Source: Sphingomonas sp. SORGH_AS_0879 (GTDB lineage: Bacteria > Pseudomonadota > Alphaproteobacteria > Sphingomonadales > Sphingomonadaceae). From it: DNA of 64,000 bases. Location: the NCBI RefSeq assembly GCF_030819175.1, contig NZ_JAUTBJ010000002.1, forward strand, positions 1,002,001-1,066,000, in the 5' to 3' direction. The translations under genes and the position numbers were made by a program. The notes beneath the pieces are model-generated. The model was not told the origin of the DNA. It worked only from the letters and a program-made list of their open reading frames with translations, and searched no databases. Of the stretch, positions 19,678-28,996 are shown piece after piece (position 1 is the stretch's first letter; each line of letters starts with the position of its first letter).

Positions 19678-20541
19678 TCAGTTGCAGGCCGAGGCTCCCA
19701 GGGTTTCCAGTTTGCGGGCTTCCGCCGCGAAGGACGCGGCGAGCAGGTCGTCGGCGTGGCGCTGCCAGTCGGTGGCGTAGGGCCGGTGCGCGCAGTGCTC
19801 GGCCATAAACGTGGTCAGCCGCCGCGTTGCCTCCAATACGGAGGCGGTGCCGCCGCTCAGATGGCGCCAGCGCATCAGCAGTGCCGCGGTCGTCCACACA
19901 TCGCCCTCGCAGACCGAGCGGACCGCCGACCATTTACCCTGCTGCATCAGTTGAGAGACGAGGTTCGGCCGACAGGTTAGTTTGACTGGCATGCCGAGGC
20001 GGGCGGCGACCTCGGCAAGGTGCGCTGGTGCCGCCCCGCCGCACATTTCGCTGCAAAGGTCAACGTGCCCCGAGGCATCGCGGCGCCATGGTGACAACAA
20101 CCCGGTCAGGCTCGCCGGCAGCCGCAGCCCCGCGTCGATCGCCCCGATCAGGATCTGCGGCAGGTCGGAATGGAATCCGCCCCAGGTCACGAGTTGGACG
20201 TGGCCAAGCTGTTCCATGTCGGCGAAGAAGGCCTTCAGGACAGCGGCTTCGTCCTGTTCCGGCAGGCCGCGCGTTTCCAGCCGCACCGGGCGCAGGCCGT
20301 CTTCCGCCTCGGTCATCACCAGCCAACTCAGCGTCGTGATCCGATGGCAAGGCCAGCGCGGCGTCACACGCGGGTCGGTGCGCAGTTCGCGCGGCGACAG
20401 GTGCGCGGCATCGGCGGGGAGGAAACGTTCGGCGGACTGATAGCGCGCGTGCGCTTCATGGTCATAGGCGAGTTCGGCATCGAGGACGACGACGAAGCGC
20501 GGCGTGTTGCTCTTCCAGAGCGAGGTCAGGTCGTGGTGCAT
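19678..20541 (-). CDS. PolB-type 3'-5' exonuclease domain protein
   Basis: This 287-residue protein has Exo I FVVVLDAELAYD (Asp-x-Glu), Exo II LVTWGGFHSDLPQI (Asp) and an Exo III-like CEGDVWTTAALLMRW (Asp). This is the order in DEDD exonucleases of the predicted PolB-like family (DNA_pol_B_exo2). It would degrade single-stranded DNA from the 3' end. The gene is behind GGAGAACC. It is followed 52 bp downstream by the 179-residue gene and preceded by two genes of similar size. On an element moved as single-stranded DNA, processing of ends is a plausible job. Confidence 0.7.
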   Translation of the reverse strand: MHHDLTSLWKSNTPRFVVVLDAELAYDHEAHARYQSAERFLPADAAHLSPRELRTDPRVTPRWPCHRITTLSWLVMTEAEDGLRPVRLETRGLPEQDEAAVLKAFFADMEQLGHVQLVTWGGFHSDLPQILIGAIDAGLRLPASLTGLLSPWRRDASGHVDLCSEMCGGAAPAHLAEVAARLGMPVKLTCRPNLVSQLMQQGKWSAVRSVCEGDVWTTAALLMRWRHLSGGTASVLEATRRLTTFMAEHCAHRPYATDWQRHADDLLAASFAAEARKLETLGASACN

Positions 20542-20592
20542 GGTGGTTCTCCGGCGGGCGCTCGCGCGCGCGCATGTTGGTTTGGGGGAAGG

Positions 20593-21246
20593 TCAGCGGG
20601 TGGCGGGCTGATCGGCGCGCCAGCGAGCGAGGGCGCGGAGTGCGGCTTGTGCGGGGTGGTCGGCGTCGTCGAAATCGCCGAATAGTCGTGCCCAGCACTG
20701 CCAGCCTGCGATCGCCTCGCCGACCAGTTCGACCGCGGTGGTCGCCGGGTCCGGGAGCAGCGCGGTCGGCGTGGCCGCGTCGCATTCGTCGACGGGAGTG
20801 CCGGGGCGGCAGATGCACGGCATGAGATGCGCGCGTGCCTGATGCATATGCCACGTGTACCCGCGCGGCATGTCGCGCCACCGCCCGGCTGTGTCGCTAG
20901 CGGCGGTGATGAGGCGCGGATGGCGCGCCAGATCGGCGAGCGTCAGCAGTCGGTGGGGGACGCGGCCCCAATTGTCCCAGCTTATTGCAGCGCCGGTCGC
21001 GGGGATGCGCTGCTCCAGCCAATCGAGCAGATCGCGGGGCGTATCGCCTTCGCCGAGACACCGGGCGTCGCTGGTGAAACGGTAGCCACCGTCGTCCGGC
21101 GTGACGGTAAGGACGCCGATGCCGCAGAGGATGCGGGCATCCGGTCGGTGGCGGGCGGTGGGACAGGCGCCGATGGTGCGCACGGCAAGCGCGATCGACG
21201 CGGGCGCGAAGCCACGCTCCTCGATCGACAGATCAATGAGAGACAT
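20593..21246 (-). CDS. Hypothetical element protein, possible degenerate exonuclease fold
   Basis: The start is taken at ATG 21246 (MSLIDLSIEERGFAPASIAL), behind CCAGGAAAAACT; the frame is open further upstream. The 217-residue product has AAISWDNWGRVPHRLLTLADL, which resembles the Exo II region of the neighbouring PolB-type exonuclease, but no Asp-x-Glu Exo I motif. I infer a non-catalytic relative, with low certainty. Two Cys pairs (MPCICRPGTPVDEC) could bind metal. Confidence 0.5.
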   Translation of the reverse strand: MSLIDLSIEERGFAPASIALAVRTIGACPTARHRPDARILCGIGVLTVTPDDGGYRFTSDARCLGEGDTPRDLLDWLEQRIPATGAAISWDNWGRVPHRLLTLADLARHPRLITAASDTAGRWRDMPRGYTWHMHQARAHLMPCICRPGTPVDECDAATPTALLPDPATTAVELVGEAIAGWQCWARLFGDFDDADHPAQAALRALARWRADQPATR

Positions 21247-21286
21247 AGTTTTTCCTGGAGATTGACCGCGATGCGGCGGGTTTCGA

Positions 21287-21940
21287 TCAGTCGGCGGTGG
21301 ACAGCAGGTCCGCGACATGGAGCCGGGTGGCGGCGTAATCAGCTTCGCCCAGCCATTCGGCGAAGTGGCTGCTGATGGCCGCAGCGATGCTGCGACCGAC
21401 CGGATTCACCTTAGCGAGACGGCGTATGACCAGCCGGAACGTAGCGATTACGTCGACCTGTGCGTCCTGCTCGATCTCGCCGATGTCGGACCGCACCCAG
21501 TCAGCGAAGCGGCGGTTCGGATCGACCGGCGCACACAGTATCTGCGAATGGCCACAGGCTTGCTGAAGGGTCAGCAGCCCATCGCCGACACTGGCCGACA
21601 GATCGAGCAGATATTGCCGGCCGCAGCCCGCCAGCGCGCGGAGGGCGGGCGACCATTCGGCGCCGGGCAGCCGATCGAGCAGGGCTATCGCGTCCTTCAG
21701 GCGGTAGCCGGTGATCGTCGCGCCATCGGTGGTCAGCTTCTGGTCGAGCCAAGCCAGCAGCGCGTCGGCGGGGTCCGATGGTCGCAGGACGTAGCTGTCG
21801 AGCGAGAAGTGGACCGTCGGACCTTGCAGGCGGGCGGTCAGGGCCGCCGCGCCGATGGGTATTTGCCGATCGAGGCCGAGCCGATGGCCGACGTCGAGGG
21901 CGGCGACGTTCACGGTGGTGATGATAGGTGTGGGAAGCAT
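21287..21940 (-). CDS. Hypothetical element protein, same cluster
   Basis: Starting at ATG 21940 (MLPTPIITTVNVAALDVGHR), it has 217 residues. It shares layout with the next gene: an N-terminal strand region, ALLAWLDQKLTTDGATITGY followed by RLKDAIALLDRL in place of Exo II, and an Asp-containing helix EQDAQVDVIATFRLVIRRLA in place of Exo III. No complete DEDD set is visible. It is the first gene of a minus-strand run of four and is transcribed away from the structured region at 22221-22435. Confidence 0.5.
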   Translation of the reverse strand: MLPTPIITTVNVAALDVGHRLGLDRQIPIGAAALTARLQGPTVHFSLDSYVLRPSDPADALLAWLDQKLTTDGATITGYRLKDAIALLDRLPGAEWSPALRALAGCGRQYLLDLSASVGDGLLTLQQACGHSQILCAPVDPNRRFADWVRSDIGEIEQDAQVDVIATFRLVIRRLAKVNPVGRSIAAAISSHFAEWLGEADYAATRLHVADLLSTAD

Positions 21941-22220
21941 ATGCGGTGTGCTCCAGGCGCGCGTCCTCGCCCCCATGCCGCGCGAAGCGGCTGGGGCGAG
22001 GACATGCGGACGGTGAGGATGACCGGCAGGGCCGATCGACGACGAAAATTCTGACCGAGGGCCAAGCCGGCGGATGCTGACCCTGTTTTTCCCTTCTTTC
22101 AGAACCTTCGCATCACCTGCTCGTTAGAATCAGCGCCAACGGCGCCCTTTTCCATGCCGCTGGCATGGTTGCGCCCTTCGGACTGTCGCAATCTGTTAAG
22201 GATTGGCCTATAGCCTCAGG

Positions 22221-22435
22221 CGGTTCGCGGATTTTGTCCGTGAACCGGGGCGTCGAAACCCCGTAGCGAAGCCGGTCGCAAGACCAACAAAACGGTCGCA
22301 AAGCTCTTTGTGACCGGGTGGCGGACGCGTATGTCCAGGCCACCCGGCTAAAGGCGCCCGCGCCTGTTCGCTACAGGTTTCGAACATCCGGTCTCCAGAG
22401 GGCCGGCACCCCGCCATTTCACGGGGTGCCGCCGG
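22221..22435 (+). ncRNA. Candidate structured RNA or leader upstream of the S8 autotransporter
   Basis: Successive helices can be drawn by eye. A hairpin pairs 22221-22231 with 22237-22247. A long closing stem pairs TCGAAACC (22253-22260) with GGTTTCGA (22376-22383) and GTAGCGAA (22263-22270) with TTCGCTAC (22367-22374). Inside are GGTC-GCAA-GACC with a GNRA loop (22274-22285), a 10-bp hairpin at 22293-22316, a 10-bp hairpin at 22317-22344 and a short GGCG-CCCG-CGCC (22353-22364). A strong hairpin (GGCACCCCG/CGGGGTGCC, 22405-22430) closes the 3' side. No coding frame explains it. It could be a leader or an independent RNA; I do not recognise a known family. Confidence 0.55.
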
Positions 22436-22447
22436 CTGGCCGGCGCG

Positions 22448-22465
22448 CATCCCCATCGGGGGATG
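22448..22465 (+). promoter_or_regulatory. Hairpin covering the start codon of the S8 gene
   Basis: CATCCCC-ATCG-GGGGATG folds so that the ATG at 22463-22465 and the Shine-Dalgarno-like GGGG are in the 3' arm. This could restrain translation until the helix opens. Confidence 0.4.
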
Positions 22466-24835
22466 AAGATGGTTGGAATACGGGGGATCAGAGCAGCGTC
22501 GGTGAGCATGCTGGCGTTGACGATCGCCGCCTGCGGGGGTGGCGGCGGGATCAACAGTGCGGGGAGCGTGGTGACGCCACCACCAACCGGCGGCGCGACG
22601 CCGACGCCCAGCCCATCGCCGACGCCAAGTCCGACACCGTCGCCGAGCCCGACACCGAGCCCCACGCCAACGCCGTCTCCGACGCCGTCACCTACGCCCA
22701 CGCCGACACCAGCTCCCACGCCAACACCGACACCAACGCCAACCCCGCCCGTCTATTCGGCGCCGGTGCCGCCGCCGACGGGATATGTGATTACCCCTTC
22801 GGACAAGCAGCCGATCCGCTCGGTCAACGACACGCCCGAGTTTCGCCGCAACTACGGCGCCAACGAGTTTATGAACGCGCTCTACGCGCTCGACAGCGGG
22901 CACACCGGTCAGGGTGTCAGTGTGGCGGTGGTCGACGACGGCGTGATGAACGTGAACGGCGAACTCGACGGCCGCATCGACCAGACGCTGTCGAAGGACT
23001 TCGGCTATGTCGTAGCCGCCGACGGCACGCGGACCAAGCGGAGTGAGCTGGGCAGTGCGGTGTCCGACCACGGCACGGCGGTCGCCAACATTATCGCGGC
23101 ACGCGTCAACGGCAACGCGACTGTTGGTTATGCCCCGTCCGCCACGATCGTCGCGTTGCGGGTCGCCGACTGGGACGAGAAAACGCAAGGGGAGATCCTG
23201 TCGCACACCGACGAGGCGATCCGCTATGCGGCGGACAAGGGCATCAAGATCGTCAGCAGTTCGCTGGTGGGCGGTAGCGCGGGCTGGACCTCGGCGACTG
23301 AGCGGCTGGCAGAAACAGGCGGCCTGCTCGTCAACTCTACCGGCAATTTCGGCGGTGCCGATCCGTACAATGCGCAGTGGATCACCGCCGACAATCGCAA
23401 GGCGGTGCTGTTCGTCGGCGCGCTCAGCCCGGCACTGAACAAGTACGAGATCGAGGCCTATTCCAATAAGGCGGGCACGATGAAGGACCGCACCGTCGTC
23501 GCGGTCGGCTCCAATGTCACGACGCTGGTCGATGGCACGGTCGGTGTCTTCTCCGGCACCAGCTCGGCGGCGCCGGTGGTGGCAGGACTCGCCGCCGACA
23601 TCCTGTCGAAGTGGCCGCAGCTGAGCGGTCAACAGGCGGGTGACGTCATCCTCCAGACCGCCAAAGACATCGGTGCGCCGGGACCGGACGAGGTGTTCGG
23701 CATGGGGCTGATCGACTTTCAGGCAGCGCTGTCGCCGGTCAATCCAACGCTGTCGAACGGCTCGACGCAGACCAGCATCGCCAAGTCGGTGATGGTAGTG
23801 CCGGGTGCCGTCGGCACGGCTGCGATCCAGACCGCGCTGTCGCATGTCACGGTGCTCGACGCCTTCGGCCGCGACTTCACCGGCTCGATCGCCGCGCTCG
23901 TCGTCCAGCCGCAGGTCATGGCGGACCGCCGGATCGAACGGCGCGTCCGGCAGATGGGGCGGCAGGCAAGCCTGTCGTTCGGCGGCTTCAGCGGCACCAT
24001 GGGCTATACCAGCGTCCGCTTCGGCCCCGGCCAGGATCAGGTCCGGTCCGCAGCGACGGCGGGGACCTTCGGCTACACCGACGGGAAGACCGGGGTGCGT
24101 GCGGCGTGGAACGGTGCCGACATGCTGCAGGCCGATGTCATGGGGCTGGCGCCCTTCGCCGATGGCGTGCTCGCCTATGTCCCGCAGGCCGGGACCAGCC
24201 TCGGCGTCGACCGGGCAGTCGGTGGCGGGCGGCTCGGGCTGACCATGGCGGCGGGACGCACCGCCGGCAGCGCCGCGCGGGCGATGACGCTGGGCTGGAG
24301 CCGTGGCGACCTCTCCTTACGCGCCTCGTTCATCGACGAGGACGGCACGCTGATGGGCATGCCGACCGGCGCCGGTGCGCTGCGGCTGGGACGCGGCGCC
24401 CGAACGGTGATGGTCGAGGTGCACCACCGGATCGGCGTGACCGATGGCTGGACGCTGGAGGGATACGGCTCGCTGGGCGTCACCCGGTTGAAGATCGACG
24501 CCGCTTCGCTCGTCACCGGTGCCACCCCGATCCTCGGCAGCCGGATCGGTGTGCAGGCGACCGGCGCGGTGCCCGGCGGCCTGCTGACGCTCGGGATCGC
24601 GCAGCCGCTCGCCATCGAGGCGGGCGCGGCGGAGCTGACCCTCGGGACGGGCTACGACCTTGCCAGCCGCTCGGTCCTGTACGGCGTCACCCGCGCCAGC
24701 CTAGCAGGGCAACGCCGCGTCCAGCTCACCGCCGGCTACGTCACCCGCACCGCAATGCCGCTGCGCCTCGGCGTCATGCACGACGTCACCGACGGCTCCG
24801 TCGCCGCGCTCGTCGGCTGGCACACCGGCTTCTGA
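22463..24835 (+). CDS. S8 (subtilisin-type) autotransporter serine protease
   Basis: This 790-residue protein has a lipoprotein-type signal ([10 protein letters not shown], lipobox IAAC), a Pro-Thr/Pro-Ser repeat linker (about 45-95), and a subtilase domain with Asp in VAVVDDGVM, His in DHGTAVANI and Ser in [13 protein letters not shown]-terminal beta-barrel-like region ends in GWHTGF, with the terminal Phe typical of outer-membrane barrels. It should anchor in the outer membrane and expose the protease to the outside. The linker lets the catalytic domain stand away from the membrane. A structured RNA-like region and a hairpin over the ATG precede it. Two envelope protein genes follow. Confidence 0.85.
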   Translation: MKMVGIRGIRAASVSMLALTIAACGGGGGINSAGSVVTPPPTGGATPTPSPSPTPSPTPSPSPTPSPTPTPSPTPSPTPTPTPAPTPTPTPTPTPPVYSAPVPPPTGYVITPSDKQPIRSVNDTPEFRRNYGANEFMNALYALDSGHTGQGVSVAVVDDGVMNVNGELDGRIDQTLSKDFGYVVAADGTRTKRSELGSAVSDHGTAVANIIAARVNGNATVGYAPSATIVALRVADWDEKTQGEILSHTDEAIRYAADKGIKIVSSSLVGGSAGWTSATERLAETGGLLVNSTGNFGGADPYNAQWITADNRKAVLFVGALSPALNKYEIEAYSNKAGTMKDRTVVAVGSNVTTLVDGTVGVFSGTSSAAPVVAGLAADILSKWPQLSGQQAGDVILQTAKDIGAPGPDEVFGMGLIDFQAALSPVNPTLSNGSTQTSIAKSVMVVPGAVGTAAIQTALSHVTVLDAFGRDFTGSIAALVVQPQVMADRRIERRVRQMGRQASLSFGGFSGTMGYTSVRFGPGQDQVRSAATAGTFGYTDGKTGVRAAWNGADMLQADVMGLAPFADGVLAYVPQAGTSLGVDRAVGGGRLGLTMAAGRTAGSAARAMTLGWSRGDLSLRASFIDEDGTLMGMPTGAGALRLGRGARTVMVEVHHRIGVTDGWTLEGYGSLGVTRLKIDAASLVTGATPILGSRIGVQATGAVPGGLLTLGIAQPLAIEAGAAELTLGTGYDLASRSVLYGVTRASLAGQRRVQLTAGYVTRTAMPLRLGVMHDVTDGSVAALVGWHTGF

Positions 24836-24864
24836 TCCGATCGATATCACAGGGAGAGAACCAC

Positions 24865-25605
24865 ATGCGTTTGACCATCGCGCTCGTCATCGGGCTGGCC
24901 GCCGTGCCCGCCACTGCGCAGCGACCACCGATCACCAAGCTGCTCGACAAGATCCCATCCGTCTTCGGCAGTGGGCCAAAGCAACCCGCCATTACCCTGC
25001 CGGCCACACCCGTCATTCTCGGCTTGACGCGTGCCGCCGATCGCAGCGTTGCCGGTGATCCGGTGACCTTCGATCTCGGCGGCTTCCGCCTCGGCATGAG
25101 CGAGGCGGAGGTGACCGCCGTCATCGCGTCGCGGAAGCTGACGAACCGGGGCGTGACCCGCTATGTCGACTTCGAGAGTCAGGTCCGCAGCCTCATCAAC
25201 ATCCGTGGAGGCGTTGGCGGCGTGGAAACCCGGCGCGGTGTGCTCGGTGAGGCGACGCTCCAGGATGATGCTGGCGGGCGCTATATGTTGAAGACGCTGG
25301 TCTGGCCGGACGGGGCGCATCTGTCGTCGATCGTGTACCTCGCGCCGCAAGGAACGGCGGCAGCGGAATGGCGCCGGATGCTGGTCGAGAAGTGGGGGCG
25401 CCCGCGCGAAGAGCAGCCGGGGGACACGTTCGGCGCGCGCTGGGGCGGCGGGACAAGTGCTTTCCGGGCCGCTGCGAACCTCGGCCCTCGTGGCGGGACC
25501 GTGGAGATCGCGCAGCCAGAAGGCTCAAGCCAGCAGCCGGGCAAACTGGTCGAGCAGGCCACCGACGCCTTCATCGCCGCTCGTGCCAGGAAGCCGTCGC
25601 TGTGA
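24865..25605 (+). CDS. Secreted hypothetical protein after the autotransporter
   Basis: This 246-residue protein starts at ATG 24865 behind AGGGAGAGAACC, with a signal peptide (MRLTIALVIGLAAVPATAQ). The mature part contains VTFDLGGFRLGMSEAEVTAV, a pattern seen in small periplasmic proteins with a repeated alpha/beta unit, and HLSSIVYLAPQG. No catalytic motif is seen. It lies 29 bp after the S8 gene and overlaps the next gene at TGATG, so the three are probably co-transcribed and may support the surface protease. Confidence 0.65.
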   Translation: MRLTIALVIGLAAVPATAQRPPITKLLDKIPSVFGSGPKQPAITLPATPVILGLTRAADRSVAGDPVTFDLGGFRLGMSEAEVTAVIASRKLTNRGVTRYVDFESQVRSLINIRGGVGGVETRRGVLGEATLQDDAGGRYMLKTLVWPDGAHLSSIVYLAPQGTAAAEWRRMLVEKWGRPREEQPGDTFGARWGGGTSAFRAAANLGPRGGTVEIAQPEGSSQQPGKLVEQATDAFIAARARKPSL

Positions 25606-26000
25606 TGCGCGCTGCAATGAGGATGTCGTTGATGAATCGCTTCGTTATCCTGGCGATCGGCTGCGTCAGCGTGGGTGCCTGCTCGAAGACCGAAAAGCCT
25701 GAGGATGTCGCCCGCGCGTTCATCGTCGACAATGCGGCCGGGCGAGGTGCCGAGGTGCTGGAGCGGATTGACCCCGCTGTTCGCCCTCTCGCGGGGATGA
25801 TGGTGGCGGCCGCGCCCAAGACGGCCACATCCGGTCCACCGCCTCATGGCGGCATCAAGACGGTAGAAGTGCTCGACACCAAGACCGTCGATCCCGATCA
25901 TGCTATCGTTGAGACGGTATCGCATTTCGGTGACGGCACCGAGGTGAGACGGACCGCGAATCTGCGCCGTGTCGATGGCAAGTGGTACATCACCATGTGA
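25605..26000 (+). CDS. Small lipoprotein of the autotransporter operon
   Basis: Up to 131 residues. The ATG at 25605 overlaps the previous stop; the ATG at 25632 (MNRFVILAIGCVSVGAC), behind GAGG, is an equally good start. The lipobox is SVGAC. The mature part (EKPEDVARAFIVDNAAGRG... VDGKWYITM) resembles DUF4878/SnoaL-like folds of small secreted proteins. It is probably anchored in the periplasm or outer membrane; the function is unknown. Confidence 0.65.
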   Translation: MRAAMRMSLMNRFVILAIGCVSVGACSKTEKPEDVARAFIVDNAAGRGAEVLERIDPAVRPLAGMMVAAAPKTATSGPPPHGGIKTVEVLDTKTVDPDHAIVETVSHFGDGTEVRRTANLRRVDGKWYITM

Positions 26001-26008
26001 TGGACCGC

Positions 26009-28657
26009 TCAGCGTGACATCGTGCCCGGATCATCGATGATCGGCGTCCGGCGTGTCGTCCCACCTCCGTTACCATCCGCATGACGCGGAGAGGTTTCGG
26101 GAGATGCGGGCGGCGCGGCGGGTTGAACGCCGTTTCTCGACGATGGCGGCGGGCTGTTTGATGCCGGCGCATTCTGCACCCCGGTTTGCCGCGCTTCCCC
26201 CGTCGGCGTGTCGGTCATCGTCAACACCGGCTTCGCTGCGGTCACAACGTCGGTCCCCCTCCGCTCGGCGAGCATCCCAAGGATGCGTTGAACCTTGTCA
26301 TCGTGCCGCCATGCCTCGATCAGTTCCCGCATGACGGCCGGGGCGGCCGGGACCAGCGACCAGCCCGCATCGCTCCGCACCAACTGATCGGGGTGCGCTA
26401 CGGCATAGCTCACGATCATGCCGTGTTCGCCGAGTTGCTGTGCCGCGATATCTTCGAGCTGGCGCTGCACCCGTTCGGTTTGAACATCGTCGTCACGCAG
26501 GCCGAAGGTCGCCAGTGTCTGCGCATCGACCTGTCGGCGACCATCGATGGTCGGCACAAGACGGCGTTCCCGTTCGATCGTATCCAGCATCGCGGTGGTC
26601 CGGTCGGCACGGTCGTCGTGCCGGATGCGTTCGAGGAGGGCGCGGCGCAGATCATCGTCGCCGATACCGACCGCCATCACCGTGTCACGCTCGCGCGGAG
26701 GCAGGACGGACCAGTCGGGTTCGATCCGCTTGCCGTTCCGGCGATAGGGGCGCGGTCCTGTGTCGCGCAGGATGCGGCAGGCTTCCTCGACCAGTGTACG
26801 TCGAGCGGCTTCGGCGGCGCGTTCGGCTTCCACGCGTTTCGCCGCTGCGTCCGCGGCCTTGCGTTGTTTGGCTGCACGCTGCTGGTCAAGACGATGACGC
26901 TCGCGCAGGGCGCGGCCGAGATCATCGTGCGGCAGGCTTTGGATCATTTGACGTGCCGCCATGGGCATGGCGGACAGATCGAGGATCAGGCGGTTGTGCT
27001 CCCGCCGATAGGGCGTCGGTTCGGCGGTGAGGATCAGGCGGCGAGCCTGTTCATGCGCATGTTGCCGGTCACGCGCGACGAGGCGCTGGTGGATCGCTGC
27101 GGCTGCGGCGCGCTGTTCGGTTAGTTTCCGATGCAGCACCGCCGACGTGGTCCGGCCTGCCACGATCGTCGCGATACGCCGGGACTGCATCAGCGCGGTC
27201 CGGGACGGTATGATCGGTGCCGGTACTGCGCCGATCCGCTCCGCGACCGTTCGAGCCGTGACCGCCAATGTCATCGCCGTGTTCCGCACCGCAGGCGACG
27301 GCCGATGCACGACCCGTCGCTGCTGGATACGGCGCAGGATCGCCTGGGCGTGATCGCGGACCTTCAGGACGGTTTGTGGAGCCACGGGCCGAACGACAGC
27401 TTTTGTCCGGCGGACCCGTTCGATCATCTCGCGGGCTGACCTCGCGATCACCGTCACGTGAGCGGTGATCGCACGGGCGTTGGCTCGCAGGCCAGCCACC
27501 TGTATGTGCCGTTCAAGCAGCCCTGTCAGGCGTTCATGGGCCTGGACCTCCCGTTCAACCAGCGCCTTCTCGACTGCAAGTTCGTTGCTCTCGGCGATGG
27601 CTGCGTTGCGGGCGATGGTATGGACATGCTCGCCGCGTTCATGCGCCGCCATCGCCGCAGCACCGACATGCGCCTGCCGCTGGGCGTCGATCCCGCGCTC
27701 CTTGTACGTCTGATGGGTGAAACGCTCCGGTCGCCCGGCCGAACGGCAGGCACGGTTCATGTGCGCGGCGGCCAGCGCGCGCATCAGCTTCAGCCCGTCC
27801 GGGTCGGTCAGGCCGTTCACCTTCTCCTGCGCGATCGACCATTCATGGTCGCCGGTGCGCTCGCACGGGCGCAGCGAGAAGCAGATGTGCGCGTGAAAGT
27901 TGCGCTGATCGCCCTTGGCATCCGGCGTGTGGATCGCAGCGACCCACGGCAGGCCGAGTCGGCCGAAAGTCCGCTCACAAAATTGCTCGACCAGCGCGCG
28001 GCGCTCGACCGCGGTCAGGTCATGCGGCAGATTCCAGATGATGCGATGCTGGACGATCGCATTGGCGCGATAGCCTTCCTCGACCGCCTCCAGCGCGCGC
28101 CAGCCTGCCGCGATCTCCTGCGCGTCCTTGCCCATGTTCGACATCGGCACGGAATCGATCGCGTCATCGCCGATCCGCTCGAGCGCGTCCTCGCGCAGGA
28201 TATAGAGCGCGTGATCGGCGGGCAGGCCCGCACGCCATGTCTTCGATTTGAAGCCCACGTAGCGAATGCGGAAATACAAGGAGACGCGGCCGCGTTCGTC
28301 GATCATCGGCACCTGGTAGGTGCGGATGGCGCGCTTCGACACGCCGGTGAGCATCGCCATCTTGCGGGACGGTGTTGTGCTGCCCGATTCGTGGCTGTCG
28401 GCCCGGGCCATGCGGACGCGCAGCGGGTGCCCCCAGGCATGCGACAGTTCCTGATCGAGCAGCCGGTTGACTGCCACCTGTTCACGCGCTGCGTCAGCGC
28501 GCCGACGCTGGCGCAGCGCCGCGACGCGGCGGAAGGCGGCGGCGACCGTACGCTCCGCCGCCTGTATACGGCGCTCCGTCCGCCCGCCGTCCATGAGCAG
28601 GCGGAAAACACGCGCGTCCGCCCGCGCCCATATCCCTTCCTCGGTCTCCAGCAGCAT
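26009..28657 (-). CDS. MobA/MobL-family relaxase
   Basis: This 882-residue protein contains the relaxase region at about 205-300: HRIIWNLPHDLTAVERRALV, AIHTPDAKGDQRNFHAHICF with the metal-binding His-x-His (about 255-257), and DGLKLMRALAAAHMNRA. The family nicks oriT and pilots the strand during mobilization. The C-terminal 500 residues are long charged helices with many Arg and Glu, plus a Pro-rich tail. It is read away from the oriT-like region at 28807-28940 and convergently with the 25605 lipoprotein gene. The first 90 residues precede the relaxase fold and are unusual. Confidence 0.8.
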   Translation of the reverse strand: MLLETEEGIWARADARVFRLLMDGGRTERRIQAAERTVAAAFRRVAALRQRRRADAAREQVAVNRLLDQELSHAWGHPLRVRMARADSHESGSTTPSRKMAMLTGVSKRAIRTYQVPMIDERGRVSLYFRIRYVGFKSKTWRAGLPADHALYILREDALERIGDDAIDSVPMSNMGKDAQEIAAGWRALEAVEEGYRANAIVQHRIIWNLPHDLTAVERRALVEQFCERTFGRLGLPWVAAIHTPDAKGDQRNFHAHICFSLRPCERTGDHEWSIAQEKVNGLTDPDGLKLMRALAAAHMNRACRSAGRPERFTHQTYKERGIDAQRQAHVGAAAMAAHERGEHVHTIARNAAIAESNELAVEKALVEREVQAHERLTGLLERHIQVAGLRANARAITAHVTVIARSAREMIERVRRTKAVVRPVAPQTVLKVRDHAQAILRRIQQRRVVHRPSPAVRNTAMTLAVTARTVAERIGAVPAPIIPSRTALMQSRRIATIVAGRTTSAVLHRKLTEQRAAAAAIHQRLVARDRQHAHEQARRLILTAEPTPYRREHNRLILDLSAMPMAARQMIQSLPHDDLGRALRERHRLDQQRAAKQRKAADAAAKRVEAERAAEAARRTLVEEACRILRDTGPRPYRRNGKRIEPDWSVLPPRERDTVMAVGIGDDDLRRALLERIRHDDRADRTTAMLDTIERERRLVPTIDGRRQVDAQTLATFGLRDDDVQTERVQRQLEDIAAQQLGEHGMIVSYAVAHPDQLVRSDAGWSLVPAAPAVMRELIEAWRHDDKVQRILGMLAERRGTDVVTAAKPVLTMTDTPTGEARQTGVQNAPASNSPPPSSRNGVQPAAPPASPETSPRHADGNGGGTTRRTPIIDDPGTMSR

Positions 28658-28806
28658 TGCGCGCCCTCGATCGTGACGCCGCAGGCTGGGGGGTGGGATC
28701 AGGAGCGGATGCGCCGTTGACCGGGGTCAACATTTCTTTCGCATCCCACCCCCCAATCCCTTCCTCGACTGCGGCCTTTCGCTTCGTAGGGACCGCTGCT
28801 CACCGC

Positions 28807-28940
28807 CGTTGCGGGGGGCGCTCCATTTGATCGATGCGGAACCGCGCGCCGAACGCGGGTTCCGGTCCGGCGTTGCGACCGGCGGTCAATCGCACACCCA
28901 CGCATCCATCTTCAGCGAAAGTGGAGCGCCCCCCGCAACG
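28807..28940. other. Candidate oriT: 19-bp perfect inverted repeat
   Basis: CGTTGCGGGGGGCGCTCCA (28807-28825) and its exact inverse (28922-28940) flank 96 bp that contain further inverted repeats around CGGAACCGCG/CGCGGGTTCC. The segment lies between the divergent relaxase and three-gene operon, where oriT is usually found in mobilizable elements. The gap 28658-28996 has no gene. Promoters for both directions must also lie here. Confidence 0.6.
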
Positions 28941-28996
28941 ACCGGAATCGGAGGTCCGTATCGTCAGCCCGTCCATCACGGACGAGGAGAAGACCC

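Noticed and set aside
22221..22435. Cobalamin riboswitch or retron RNA
   Set aside because: The conserved B12 box is not found and there is no reverse transcriptase gene in the window.
22580..22760. Pro-Thr/Pro-Ser-coding tandem repeat
   Set aside because: It looks like a repeat array in DNA but is simply the linker of the autotransporter; no spacer structure as in CRISPR.
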